From Streptomyces sp. 8L (GTDB lineage Bacteria > Actinomycetota > Actinomycetes > Streptomycetales > Streptomycetaceae): a stretch of 45,347 nucleotides of DNA. The translations under genes were made by a program, and so were the position numbers. The notes under the pieces are model-generated. The model saw only the letters and a program-made list of their open reading frames with translations, was not told the origin of the DNA and made no database searches. The stretch covers positions 1 to 45,347 of the forward strand of contig NZ_JAIUKE010000041.1 in assembly GCF_020176795.1 (NCBI RefSeq), in the 5' to 3' direction. Positions within the stretch are counted from its first letter, which is position 1. Each line of letters begins with the position of its first letter. Positions 17,336 through 25,646 of the stretch are shown here, piece after piece.

Positions 17336-17977
17336 ATGGCCACGTACACACTTCCGGAACTTCCGTACGACTACACGGCGCTTGAGCCGGTGATCGATCC
17401 GCAGATCGTGGAGCTGCACCACGACAAGCACCACGCCGCGTACGTCAAGGGCGCCAACGACACCCTGGAGCAGCTCGAAGAGGCCCGCGACAAGTCGTCG
17501 TGGGGGTCGATCAACGGGCTGGAGAAGAACCTCGCGTTCCACCTCTCCGGCCACATCCTCCACTCGATCTACTGGCACAACATGACCGGCGACGGCGGCG
17601 GCGAGCCCCTCGCTGCCGACGGAGTGGGCGAGCTGGCCGACGCCATCGCCGAGTCCTTCGGCTCGTTCACGGGCTTCAAGGCGCAGCTGACCAAGGCCGC
17701 GGCGACCACGCAGGGCTCGGGCTGGGGCGTCCTCGCCTTCGAGCCGGTCTCCGGCCGGCTGATCGTGGAGCAGATCTACGACCACCAGGGCAACGTCGGC
17801 CAGGGCTCCGTGCCGATCCTGGTCTTCGACGCCTGGGAACACGCCTTCTACCTCCAGTACAAGAACCAGAAGGTGGACTTCATCGAGGCGATGTGGAACG
17901 TCGTCAACTGGCAGGACGTGGCCAAGCGCTACACCGCCGCCAAGGCCCGCGCCAATACCCTGCTTCTCGCCCCCTGA
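17336..17977 (+). CDS. sodF: Iron-type superoxide dismutase (Fe/Mn family)
   Basis: A 213-residue cytosolic enzyme that disproportionates superoxide. Metal ligands are in [31 protein letters not shown] and [20 protein letters not shown] (D-x-W-E-H). [11 protein letters not shown] and [14 protein letters not shown] are typical of the actinomycete Fe/Fe-Zn SODs. ATG 17336 is used, with GGAGG about eleven bases upstream. In S. coelicolor, Nur with nickel represses sodF so that nickel SOD takes over; the box upstream fits this scheme. The gene is divergent from NiCoT and ends in a hairpin. Confidence 0.92.
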   Translation: MATYTLPELPYDYTALEPVIDPQIVELHHDKHHAAYVKGANDTLEQLEEARDKSSWGSINGLEKNLAFHLSGHILHSIYWHNMTGDGGGEPLAADGVGELADAIAESFGSFTGFKAQLTKAAATTQGSGWGVLAFEPVSGRLIVEQIYDHQGNVGQGSVPILVFDAWEHAFYLQYKNQKVDFIEAMWNVVNWQDVAKRYTAAKARANTLLLAP

Positions 17978-18041
17978 CCCAGGGCGTACAGACGTCCGTT
18001 CCGTGATCGTCTTCTCACCTTTCACGCGCGGACGGAACACC

Positions 18042-18080
18042 GAAGGGCGTTCGCGGGGCCGATCCTCGCGGACGCCCTTC
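18042..18080 (+). terminator. Hairpin after sodF
   Basis: A 17-base-pair stem (18042-18058 with 18064-18080, two G-T pairs) with a 5-base loop, 65 bases past the sod stop. Confidence 0.8.
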
Positions 18081-18516
18081 TGAGGTCCCGGCGTGTCAGA
18101 GTCCCGAAGGGACCGTGGAGGAACGGGACATGGCCGGCTCCCCGCGCGCTGTTTCGGGCTGCGCGGCCGGCACCCGATGCCGCACTGCGTGCCCGGCCAT
18201 ACTCGACCAGGCTGCATCACTCGCGCCCCTGCGTCTGGTCGGCGTGCGAGCACGTTGACACGTCGCTCAAGCCGGGCCCTACCGGACCGGAGATCCTCGC
18301 ACAGGCGGGTCAACAGCTCCCGCTCTGCCGCCAGATGGCGAAAGTACTCGGTGCCGACTGCGGCCTCCACGTCCTGATCCCCGCTCCCGTGGAATGCTCC
18401 GAGGCCACCGCGATCACTCCGATCCGGGAGGTGTGCTCCACGCGCAGTCCGGCGCACATCTCACGCGACCATCGGGCGCGGATCTGGTCGCTGCGCTTCA
18501 GCAGCTCCCAGAACAT
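18081..18516. other. Stretch without a recognisable gene
   Basis: Overlapping open frames on both strands, none with a motif or binding site that I recognise. It lies between the sod terminator and a truncated acetyltransferase, so decayed sequence is plausible. Confidence 0.5.
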
Positions 18517-18936
18517 TCAGAGGTTCGAGGCCATGGGGCCGGTATCCGTGGCGCCGGGGTGAAGGGGTGAGAGGAAGACCACCGGGTCCCGGCTGCCGGG
18601 CGCCGGGTGAGTGACCCGATGCCAGCCGACGCGCCTGTAGAAGCGCAGAGCATGTTCGGCCCTCGCGGATGTCAGTAGCCAGCAGCGATGCTCGGGAGCG
18701 CTTTCAGTGACCGCCGCAAGGGGCGCGGAGCCCAGGCCCTCAGCCCTGGCGGAGGGCAGGCCGGCCAGCTCGTCCACCTCCCGGGCGTCGCCCAGCCACT
18801 CGGCGCACCGTTCCGGGCCCAACGCCGCGGTGACTTGCGGATAGCAGCGTTCGTGCGGCAAAGGGATCGAGGTCGTCCAGGCTGCCGCGAAACCCGCGAC
18901 CTCTTCATCTTTCGCGTTGGGAGGCGTCCCGCTCAC
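18517..18936 (-). pseudogene. GNAT acetyltransferase, N-terminal part missing
   Basis: The frame keeps GFAAAWTTSIPLPHERCYPQ, AEWLGDAREVDELAGLPSAR and the C-terminal CoA-binding part WLLTSARAEHALRFYRRVGW, then PVVFLSPLHP. These are the middle and end of a GNAT-fold N-acetyltransferase. The first beta strands are absent: the frame begins at GTG 18936 with unrelated residues (SGTPPNAKDEE). The acetyl-CoA loop is also weak (ARAEGLGSAPLAAV lacks the usual RxxGxG/A spacing). Called a remnant; a short functional protein is unlikely. Confidence 0.55.
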
Positions 18937-19119
18937 GGAGAGGTTTTACGCAACGTGCCGGCCGGAAAGCTCACGTGCGCCGGCCCAGGACGCCGTGACT
19001 GCCGCGACCGGTCGCAATTGTGGATACCACCTGCGGCGGCAAACCGGCACTGCGCGACGATCCGGACGGCGGACGGCGTCCCAGGCGGGACGCCGTTCGC
19101 CGTCCGGACCGCGGATGTC

Positions 19120-20595
19120 TCAGCCGCGCGGGGCGAGGTCCGCCCCGTCTGCCACCCGGCCGGGCCCGCCGGAAGTGTCTGTTCCCGGCCCCGCCGGAGT
19201 ACGGTCGTCCGCGCCGCCGTCCACCGTCCGCCGCCACAGCGGCTTCAGACGGTACGTCAGCGCGTAGAGCGCGGCGGCGGCGCCCGCCGCGACGAACATG
19301 CTGAGGTCCCCGGCGCCGGGGTGCGCCTCGGCGAAAGGGCCCGTCCACAGGCTGGAGCGCCAGAACGGGACCGACGCCGCGACGCCGCCCGCCCAGGCCA
19401 CCAGGCCCCAGCCGACGACCCTGGAGCGGTCGTAGAGTTCGGCGATCCTGCTGGGGTCGGCGCGTCCGCCGAGGTGGAAGTCGAGCAGCAGCACAGCGGC
19501 GAACGGAGCGATGAAGTAGGCGGTGAGGTTGAGGAACGCCTTGAACTTCTCCTCCGTGCCGCTGGCGCCCCACAGGCTGATGACGTAGGCGACCAGACAG
19601 ATCGCGGCCACCGCCTGGGTGCGGCTGACCGGGACCCTCAGGGTCTGGACGGAGATCGCGCCGCCGTAGACGTTGAGGAAGTTCTGCGCGAGCGCGGAGA
19701 GCCCGACGGCGATCAGCGCCGGGACGGCGAAGGGTCCCGCCAGCTGGTGCAGGGCGGCGATGGTGTCCGTGGATGTCGTGGAACCGCCGACCACCACGCC
19801 CAGGATGCCGAGCCAGCAGATGGTGACGAAGTTGCCGAGGCCGGTGTACCAGGTGGTGTGCCGGACGACCTGCGCGGTGTCGGGCAGATAGCGCGAGTAG
19901 TCGGAGGCGAACGGCGCCCAGGCCACCAGGAAAGCGAGGAACCAGCCGCCCAGGGTGACGGAGCCGCCGGTGGTGCCGACGTAGCCGGACGCACCCGGGT
20001 TGGCGCCGAAGAGGCTGCCGCCGCGGACCACCGCCACCACCGTGATCAGCAGGAACAGCGGGGTGAGCACATAGGTCAGCCACCGCTGCAAGAAGTTGAT
20101 CATGTTGTAGCCGTAGACGGCCACAGTGAGTTCGACGGCGGTGAGCAGCGCTCCGCAGAGCCAGTACGGCAGATGGGTCAGCTCGGAGAACGCCTTGCCG
20201 CCCAGGATGACGGTGACCGCGGCCCAGCCGATCCCGGAGAAGACGTTGATGTAGGCGACCGGCAGGAAGTTGCCGAAGAAGCCGAGCGGTCCCCGCGCCT
20301 GGATCTGCTGGGGCACCCCGAGCCGTACGCCCATCCGCGACATCACGGCCATCATCACGGAGCCGATGCCGGCGCCCGCGACGATCGCGCAGACGGCGGT
20401 GGTGAAGCTCAGTCCGAACGTGGCCGCGCTGAACCCCAGGACGATGACGGGAAAATTGAGGCCGGCCGCGAACCAGACGAAAAACTGCGAACTCGGCTTG
20501 CCGTGCCGCTCGTTGTGGGGAATGTGATCGACGCCGAAGGGCTCGACCTTGGTGACCACGCTGCCGTAAACGGGGCCTTGGGAGTCCGTTGTCAT
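19120..20595 (-). CDS. NCS1-family nucleobase/heterocycle permease
   Basis: A 491-residue, about 12-helix secondary transporter of the cytosine/purine/hydantoin (NCS1) family. It starts ATG 20595 with an N-terminal tail VEPFGVDHIPHNERHGKPSS, then WFAAGLNFPVIVLGFSAATF and IQARGPLGFFGNFLPVAYIN. The substrate-region helices WFLAFLVAWAPFASDYSRYL and LSALAQNFLNVYGGAISVQT follow. Members take up nucleobases, allantoin, hydantoins, thiamine or pyridoxine. It lies downstream of, and on the same strand as, the SnoaL/flavin-reductase gene, hence probably imports the substrate of the divergent catabolic operon. The last 50 residues are a Gly/Pro/Asp-rich cytoplasmic tail. Confidence 0.88.
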   Translation of the reverse strand: MTTDSQGPVYGSVVTKVEPFGVDHIPHNERHGKPSSQFFVWFAAGLNFPVIVLGFSAATFGLSFTTAVCAIVAGAGIGSVMMAVMSRMGVRLGVPQQIQARGPLGFFGNFLPVAYINVFSGIGWAAVTVILGGKAFSELTHLPYWLCGALLTAVELTVAVYGYNMINFLQRWLTYVLTPLFLLITVVAVVRGGSLFGANPGASGYVGTTGGSVTLGGWFLAFLVAWAPFASDYSRYLPDTAQVVRHTTWYTGLGNFVTICWLGILGVVVGGSTTSTDTIAALHQLAGPFAVPALIAVGLSALAQNFLNVYGGAISVQTLRVPVSRTQAVAAICLVAYVISLWGASGTEEKFKAFLNLTAYFIAPFAAVLLLDFHLGGRADPSRIAELYDRSRVVGWGLVAWAGGVAASVPFWRSSLWTGPFAEAHPGAGDLSMFVAAGAAAALYALTYRLKPLWRRTVDGGADDRTPAGPGTDTSGGPGRVADGADLAPRG

Positions 20596-20656
20596 GGGGT
20601 GGTGCTCCAGAGGGCGTCGGGGCGGGGACGGTGGCCGGGAGTGGGCCTGTGACGGG

Positions 20657-21610
20657 TCACCACGGCAGCGGCGCCGTTTGCGAGATGTCGAAGAAGCCGC
20701 CGCCGCTGTAGACGAGCGGAGCACGGTCGTCGTGGCGGGCGGAGACCACGCGGCCGGTGAAGACGGTGTGGCTGCCGGCTTCGAGCCGTTCCCCGATCTC
20801 CACCTCCAGCTGGGCGGCGGCCCCGTCGATCAGCGGAGCGCCGTGCCCGCCGGGGGCCCAGTCGAGGGTGGCGAACTTGTCGTCGCCCTTGCTCGCGAAG
20901 ACCTTGGCGACGTCGAGCTGGTCCGCCGCGAGGATGCTGATGCCGATGTAACGGGAGCGGTGCAGCGCCGGGTGGGTGGACGAGCTGCGCTGGACGCAGA
21001 CGAGGACCATCGGCGGGTCGAGCGAGATGCTGGAGAACGCGTTGACCGCCAGGCCGCGCGGCGTCCCGCCGTCGTCGGTGGTCACCACGGTGACGCCGGT
21101 GATGAACTTCCGGTGCACCCCGCGCACCAGGTCCGGGTCGACGGCGGCGGTGTGGCCCGTCGTGATGATGCCGAGGGCCTCAAGGAGCTGCCGGGAGTCG
21201 AAGGTCACCCGCTCCTCGGCGATCGCGTCACCGTCGAAGCGGGCGAACGTGGCACCGGAGACCTCGACCGGCCGGCCGGTGGGCGGAACGCCGAGGAAGG
21301 CGCCGGTGTGGTGGCCGGCGCTGCGCCAGCGGACGGCCACCCGGTCTCCGTCCTCGACCAGGTCCTCGATGTCGGTGTGCAGGTCGGGGAAGGCCTCCCG
21401 CACCGCGGTGATGCTCTCCTTGAACGTCCCGCGGTCCTGGGGAGTGCCCGCCGGACCACGGCGGCGCACGTACGAAGGGCTGAGGAGTCCGTCCAGGGCG
21501 TCGACCTCGCCCTGGTTCCACGCGGCGTGCCAAGCGGCACCGAGCCGTTCCCGCCGGTCCGTGTCGGCATGTGCCGAGGTCTGGTTGGTGCGGTCGAGCG
21601 TGTGACTCAT
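20657..21610 (-). CDS. Fusion of SnoaL-like domain and FMN/FAD reductase
   Basis: A 317-residue protein from ATG 21610 (GGAGG seven bases upstream). Residues 1-145 are a SnoaL/NTF2-like fold (WHAAWNQGEVDALDGLLSPS, ITAVREAFPDLHTDIEDLVE, GDRVAVRWRSAGHHTGAFLG). Residues 155-317 are a flavin-reductase-like domain (GVHRKFITGVTVVTTDDGGT, GLAVNAFSSISLDPPMVLVC, HTVFTGRVVSARHDDRAPLV). The reductase would supply reduced FMN to the luciferase-like monooxygenase of the divergent operon. The SnoaL part could bind or hydrolyse the unstable product. I do not recall this fusion in Rut or Pyr systems. The stop is 61 bases before the permease start, suggesting co-transcription. Confidence 0.85.
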   Translation of the reverse strand: MSHTLDRTNQTSAHADTDRRERLGAAWHAAWNQGEVDALDGLLSPSYVRRRGPAGTPQDRGTFKESITAVREAFPDLHTDIEDLVEDGDRVAVRWRSAGHHTGAFLGVPPTGRPVEVSGATFARFDGDAIAEERVTFDSRQLLEALGIITTGHTAAVDPDLVRGVHRKFITGVTVVTTDDGGTPRGLAVNAFSSISLDPPMVLVCVQRSSSTHPALHRSRYIGISILAADQLDVAKVFASKGDDKFATLDWAPGGHGAPLIDGAAAQLEVEIGERLEAGSHTVFTGRVVSARHDDRAPLVYSGGGFFDISQTAPLPW

Positions 21611-21630
21611 CGCGATCCTCCTCGATCGAC

Positions 21631-21670
21631 TCTTGTATGGCAGTGGACCGTAGGAACTTCTTGTACGCAC
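21631..21670. promoter_or_regulatory. Candidate operators in the divergent catabolic promoter
   Basis: Two copies of a TTGTAY motif, TCTTGTATGGCA (21631-21642) and TTCTTGTACGCAC (21658-21670), match sites before the GntR gene at 26724 and 26808. This suggests that the same GntR protein controls both transcription units. Confidence 0.5.
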
Positions 21671-21802
21671 TGTCAATGCCTTGCGTCGAATTCACTGACA
21701 GATGGCATCGGCACTAGAGAAGACACAGGTGGGAGCGATTCTTTCGGAACCCCTTCCGGGGGGCCCTTGACGCTCCCGAGGGTGACTCCTAGTCTCGCTG
21801 CC

Positions 21803-21868
21803 ATGGCACAGCAACATGTAACAGGCCCCAGTGGCGCGGTGCGGGGCGGTGCGCCGTGCGCCCGGTGA
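21803..21868 (+). CDS. Possible 21-residue leader peptide
   Basis: The frame MAQQHVTGPSGAVRGGAPCA plus R ends in TGA overlapping the GTG start of the first AA_synth gene by three bases (GTGA). Such an overlap would allow coupled translation of a gene that otherwise lacks a good ribosome binding site. The leader's own binding site is weak, so translation is unproven. Confidence 0.3.
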   Translation: MAQQHVTGPSGAVRGGAPCAR

Positions 21869-22458
21869 GCGGCCTGCGCAAGGTGGTCACGACCGTCGAC
21901 GAGGTCTTGCTCGAACTCGGCCGACCGGTCGTGACCCCGGTGCGCCGGGCCGCCGTCGCCGCGGTGATCGAGAATCCGTGGGCGGGCTGCGGCGTCGTCG
22001 ACGATCTCCAGCCCGCCGTGGAGTCCGTCGCTCCCGACCTCGGCCGCCTGCTCGCCGGCCGCCTCATCGAGACGCTGGGCGGCGTGGACCGCGTCGAGTC
22101 CTTCGGCAAGGCGGCCGTGGTGGGGCTGGACGGGGAGATCGAGCACGGCGGTGCGCTGATCCATACGCCGTACTTCGGCAATGTCCTGCGGGAACTGGTC
22201 GACGGCAGCTCGATCATCGTCTTCAGCGACGATCGGCTGGCCGCCGGTGAACCGCTGACCGTGCCGGTGTGGCACAAGACCGCCGCCGCGACCCGCTCCC
22301 ACTACCAGACCGTCCCGATCCGGGTGCCGGACGCGCCGCGTCCCGACGAGATCGTCGTGGTCGCCGCCGCAGCGTCCGGAGCACGGCCCAATGCCCGCAT
22401 CGGAGACCGCCGCTCCGATCCCGTAGTCCGCCTCGCCGACCTGGAGAAAGCCCGATGA
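21865..22458 (+). CDS. AA_synth (DUF1185) family protein 1
   Basis: A 197-residue protein of the amino-acid-synthesis family PF06684. It contains LRKVVTTVDEVLLELGRPVV, AAVAAVIENPWAGCGVVDDL, SFGKAAVVGLDGEIEHGGAL and HYQTVPIRVPDAPRPDEIVV. The family name is historical and its chemistry is not settled. To my knowledge the fold is chorismate-mutase-like, shared with cyclic-amide hydrolases of the AtzD/barbiturase group. GTG 21865 is preferred (coupled to the leader frame); GTG 21856 is an alternative. The last four bases (ATGA) overlap the second copy. In a ring-cleavage operon a hydrolytic role on an amide or imide is plausible but inferred. Confidence 0.8.
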   Translation: MSGLRKVVTTVDEVLLELGRPVVTPVRRAAVAAVIENPWAGCGVVDDLQPAVESVAPDLGRLLAGRLIETLGGVDRVESFGKAAVVGLDGEIEHGGALIHTPYFGNVLRELVDGSSIIVFSDDRLAAGEPLTVPVWHKTAAATRSHYQTVPIRVPDAPRPDEIVVVAAAASGARPNARIGDRRSDPVVRLADLEKAR

Positions 22459-23015
22459 GCCAGCTCAAGCTCCGCAAGATCGTCACCTACACCGAGGACG
22501 TCCACAGCGAGGGCGGCCGGCCCGTCGAGCCGGCCGCGCGGACGGCGGTCGTGCTCGCCGTGATCGAGAACCCCTGGGCAGGCCAGGGTTTCGTCTCCGA
22601 CCTGCTTCCCGGCATCGACGCCATCGCACCCCAACTCGGCGAGCTGCTCGCGCCGCGCGTCGTGGCGGCGCTCGGCGCGCCGGTCGAGGCGTACGGCAAG
22701 GCCGCCGTCGTCGGCCTGGACGGCGAGGTCGAGCACGGCAGCGGACTGATCCACACGCTGAAGTTCGGCGACCACTTCCGGCAGGCCGCCGAGGCCACCA
22801 CACTGCTGCCGGCCGTGGAGAAGCGAGCCGGAGCCGGCGCCGTCTTCGACATTCCGCTGAAGCACATCACGGACGCCACCATCCGCTCGCACCACCAGAC
22901 CTTCGAGGCACGGGTGCCGGACGGCCCCCGCGCCGACGAGATCGTCATCGGGCTCGCCGCGGCGGCACAGGGCCGTCCGCAGGCCCGCCTCGCGCCGCTG
23001 GCGAGCGAGCGGTAG
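22455..23015 (+). CDS. AA_synth (DUF1185) family protein 2
   Basis: A 186-residue paralogue starting at the ATGA overlap. It has LKLRKIVTYTEDVHSEGGRP, TAVVLAVIENPWAGQGFVSD, AYGKAAVVGLDGEVEHGSGL, IHTLKFGDHFRQAAEATTLL and IRSHHQTFEARVPDGPRADE. It is clearly related to protein 1 along its full length, with the IENPWAG and KAAVVGLDGE blocks conserved in both. Tandem, overlapping paralogues suggest an obligate heteromer. The stop is 11 bases before the hydrolase gene. Confidence 0.82.
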   Translation: MSQLKLRKIVTYTEDVHSEGGRPVEPAARTAVVLAVIENPWAGQGFVSDLLPGIDAIAPQLGELLAPRVVAALGAPVEAYGKAAVVGLDGEVEHGSGLIHTLKFGDHFRQAAEATTLLPAVEKRAGAGAVFDIPLKHITDATIRSHHQTFEARVPDGPRADEIVIGLAAAAQGRPQARLAPLASER

Positions 23016-23026
23016 GCCGTCCGCCC

Positions 23027-23884
23027 ATGGCTTCCACGGAACCCACGGCTCCCGCGCACGAGCCGGACCCGCCGGGCGGGACCGCCGGTCGTGCCCGCGG
23101 CGGTCCGCCGCCCGTACCCGGCGGTCAGGACGGGCCGGCATCGGTGCCAAGGCCGGTCAGACGGACGGTGGTGCTGCTGCACGGCGTCGGGCTCGACCAC
23201 ACCATGTGGGAGCCTGTCACCGAACTGCTCGCCGACCGGTTCACCGTCCTCGCGCCCGACCTGCCCGGCCACGGCGGACGGCCGCCGGTCGACAGCGCGG
23301 TCACCCTCGCCGAGCTGGCCGCCGGGGTCGCCGACGCCATCCCGGCCGGCTCCCACCTGGTCGGCTTCTCGCTCGGCGCGCTGGTCGCCCAGCACCTCGC
23401 GCTGTACCGTCCCGAGCTGGCCGCGACGCTCACCTCGGTCAGCTCGGTCTGCCGCCGTAACGCACCGGAGCGGGCCTCCGTCGAGACCAGGCTGCACACC
23501 GCGGAGACCGACTACGCGGCGAGCACCGCGGCCTCCCTGGAACGCTGGTACGCGGGGACGGACGTGCCGCGCTCCGTGGTCGAGCGGACTGAAGCCACCC
23601 TGCGCGCCAACGACGTCGGCTCCTTCCTCGGCTGCTACCGGGTCTTCGCCACCGCCGACGCCGAACTGGCCCACCACCTGGGCGAGATCACCGCACCGGC
23701 CCTGGCCGTGACCGGCGGCGACGACCCCGGCTCCACCCCGGAGATGACGCACAGGCTGGCCAAGGCGCTGCCCTCGTGCCGCGCGGTGATCGTCCCCGGC
23801 GTGCGCCACATGCTGCCCGTCGAGCGTCCCGAGGCGCTTGTCCGGGTCCTCACCACGTTCATCGGAGAGAGCGCCCATGCCTGA
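23027..23884 (+). CDS. Alpha/beta-fold hydrolase
   Basis: A 285-residue hydrolase after a Pro/Gly-rich extension of about 45 residues. RRTVVLLHGVGLDHTMW carries the oxyanion HG, GFSLGALVAQHLA holds the nucleophile Ser115, TGGDDPGSTPE holds the likely acid, and GVRHMLPVE holds His261. It resembles RutD and the N-formylmaleamate deformylase NicD in size and layout, both of which process ring-opened N-heterocycles. A later GTG start that would remove the odd extension is possible (near 23141). The stop overlaps the aldehyde dehydrogenase start by eight bases. Confidence 0.8.
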   Translation: MASTEPTAPAHEPDPPGGTAGRARGGPPPVPGGQDGPASVPRPVRRTVVLLHGVGLDHTMWEPVTELLADRFTVLAPDLPGHGGRPPVDSAVTLAELAAGVADAIPAGSHLVGFSLGALVAQHLALYRPELAATLTSVSSVCRRNAPERASVETRLHTAETDYAASTAASLERWYAGTDVPRSVVERTEATLRANDVGSFLGCYRVFATADAELAHHLGEITAPALAVTGGDDPGSTPEMTHRLAKALPSCRAVIVPGVRHMLPVERPEALVRVLTTFIGESAHA

Positions 23885-25373
23885 CCCCACCACCCCCACC
23901 ATCTGGCAGCACTTCGTCGGCGGCAGCCCGCTGGAACCCGCGTCCGGCGAGTACTTCGACAGCACGGACCCCGCCACCCGCCGCACCCTGTACCGGGCGG
24001 CACGCGGCACCGCACCCGACGTCGACCGCGCGGTCACCGCCGCACAAAACGCCTTCGAGGACCCGCGCTGGCGCGACCTGAGCCAGACCCGCCGCGGCCA
24101 CCTGCTGCGACGCCTGGGCGAACTCCTCGCCGAGCACGCGGACGAGCTGGCGCCGATGGAGTCCCGGGACAACGGCAAGCTGCTGCGCGAGATGCGCGGC
24201 CAGCTCGCCACACTGCCGGAGTACTACCACTACTACGCCGGCCTCGCGGACAAGATCCACGGCGCCACCATCCCGGCGTCCGATCCCCGGGTCCTCAACT
24301 ACACGGTGCGGGAGCCGGTCGGTGTCGTCGGCGCGATCACGCCGTGGAACTCGCCTCTGACGCTGACCACCAGCAAGCTGGCGCCCGCGCTCTGCGCCGG
24401 CAACACCGTGGTGATCAAGCCGTCCGAGTACACCTCCGCCACCGGGCTGCGCCTGGCCGAGCTGGCCCTTGAGGCCGGCTTCCCGCCGGGTGTCGTCAAC
24501 GTCGTCACCGGGTTCGGCCCGGAGGCCGGAGCGGCCCTGGTCGAGCACCCGAAGCTCGCGAAGATCTCCTTCACCGGCTCCACCGCCACGGGATCGCGCA
24601 TCGCGGCGTCCGCCGCGAGCCGGTTCATCGGCTCCACCCTGGAGCTGGGCGGCAAGTCGCCGCAGCTCGTCTTCGAGGACGCCGACGTCGGCAACGCCGC
24701 CATGGGGGTCATCGCCGGTGTCTTCGCCGCCGCGGGACAGACCTGCATCGCCGGCAGCCGCGTCTTCGCCCACCGCTCCGTCTACGACGAGCTCCTTGAG
24801 CGGGTCTGCGAGCGCGCGAAGACCATCCGCATCGGAGACCCGCTGGACGAGGCGACCGAGTTGGGACCGCTGGCCTTCGAGGCCCAGCGCGACAAGGTCG
24901 CCGGCTACGTCGACCTCGGCCGCAGCGAGGGCGCGCGCGTCCTGACCGGCGGCGCACCCAGCGACGGCGGACTCGGCGGCTACTTCTACGAGCCGACCGT
25001 CCTGGTGGACGTCGACAACACGATGCGTGTCGTCCGCGAGGAGATCTTCGGTCCCGTCGTCGCCGTCATGCCCTTCGACACCGAGGAGGAGGCGGTGCGG
25101 CTGGCCAACGAGACCGAGTACGGCCTCGCCGCCGGCGTCTGGACCAGCAACCTGGCCCGCGCCCACCGCGTCGCGGGGCGCCTCGACGCCGGCACCGTGT
25201 GGGTCAACACCTACCGGGCCATGTCGCCGATGTCGCCGCGGCAGGGCTTCAAGAGCAGCGGCGTCGGCATCGAGCACGGCACCGAGTCGGTCAACGAGTA
25301 CACGCGCCTGAAGAGCGTGTGGATCAACACGGCCGAGGAGCCGGTCGCCGACCCGTTCACGATGCGGAGCTGA
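23877..25373 (+). CDS. NAD(P)-dependent aldehyde dehydrogenase
   Basis: A 498-residue ALDH-superfamily enzyme. GVVGAITPWNSPLTLTTSKL and NTVVIKPSEYTSATG form the cofactor site, FTGSTATGSRIA the Rossmann turn, STLELGGKSPQLVFEDADV holds Glu256, and AAGQTCIAGSR holds the catalytic Cys290; EEIFGPVVAVMPFD follows. It resembles semialdehyde dehydrogenases acting on ring-cleavage products. In the Pyr pathway an ALDH oxidises the aldehyde made by the luciferase-like monooxygenase, the role proposed here. ATG 23877 lies within the end of the hydrolase gene; the stop is four bases before the tautomerase start. Confidence 0.9.
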   Translation: MPDPTTPTIWQHFVGGSPLEPASGEYFDSTDPATRRTLYRAARGTAPDVDRAVTAAQNAFEDPRWRDLSQTRRGHLLRRLGELLAEHADELAPMESRDNGKLLREMRGQLATLPEYYHYYAGLADKIHGATIPASDPRVLNYTVREPVGVVGAITPWNSPLTLTTSKLAPALCAGNTVVIKPSEYTSATGLRLAELALEAGFPPGVVNVVTGFGPEAGAALVEHPKLAKISFTGSTATGSRIAASAASRFIGSTLELGGKSPQLVFEDADVGNAAMGVIAGVFAAAGQTCIAGSRVFAHRSVYDELLERVCERAKTIRIGDPLDEATELGPLAFEAQRDKVAGYVDLGRSEGARVLTGGAPSDGGLGGYFYEPTVLVDVDNTMRVVREEIFGPVVAVMPFDTEEEAVRLANETEYGLAAGVWTSNLARAHRVAGRLDAGTVWVNTYRAMSPMSPRQGFKSSGVGIEHGTESVNEYTRLKSVWINTAEEPVADPFTMRS

Positions 25374-25379
25374 GCCGCC

Positions 25380-25646
25380 ATGCCGCACATCGCCGTCACG
25401 ATCGGGCAGGGACGCTCGCCCGAGCAGCTGCGGACACTGCTGCATGAGGTGCACGCGGCCGTCCTGCGGTCGGTGGACACCCGGCCGGAACACGTCCGCA
25501 TCGTCCTGCACGAGGTGCCCCGCACCCACTGGTCCACGGCCGGCACCACACTCGCCGAGTCGGACCAGAAGTCCATTCACCCCACTGAACCCGCAGATCA
25601 CCCCACTGAGCCCGCCGAGTTCGCCGGAGAAAGGGAGCCGTCATGA
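25380..25646 (+). CDS. 4-oxalocrotonate tautomerase-like protein with repeated tail
   Basis: An 88-residue protein. After Met removal the mature N-terminus is Pro1 (PHIAVTIGQGRSPEQLRTLL), the catalytic base of the 4-OT superfamily, followed by HEVHAAVLRSVDTRPEHVRI and VPRTHWSTAGTT. It should convert enol and keto forms of an unsaturated acid from ring cleavage. The tautomerase core ends near residue 62. The tail contains the duplicated unit HPTEPAD/HPTEPAE, encoded by a short tandem DNA repeat near 25577-25615. The stop overlaps the monooxygenase ATG (ATGA). Confidence 0.78.
   Translation: MPHIAVTIGQGRSPEQLRTLLHEVHAAVLRSVDTRPEHVRIVLHEVPRTHWSTAGTTLAESDQKSIHPTEPADHPTEPAEFAGEREPS

Noticed and set aside
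18688..20652. 654-codon frame opposite the permease
   Set aside because: Gly/Asp/Glu-rich shadow; the NCS1 permease on the other strand has clear membrane helices and motifs.
23859..25601. 580-codon frame opposite the aldehyde dehydrogenase
   Set aside because: No recognisable domain; it runs against a complete ALDH.
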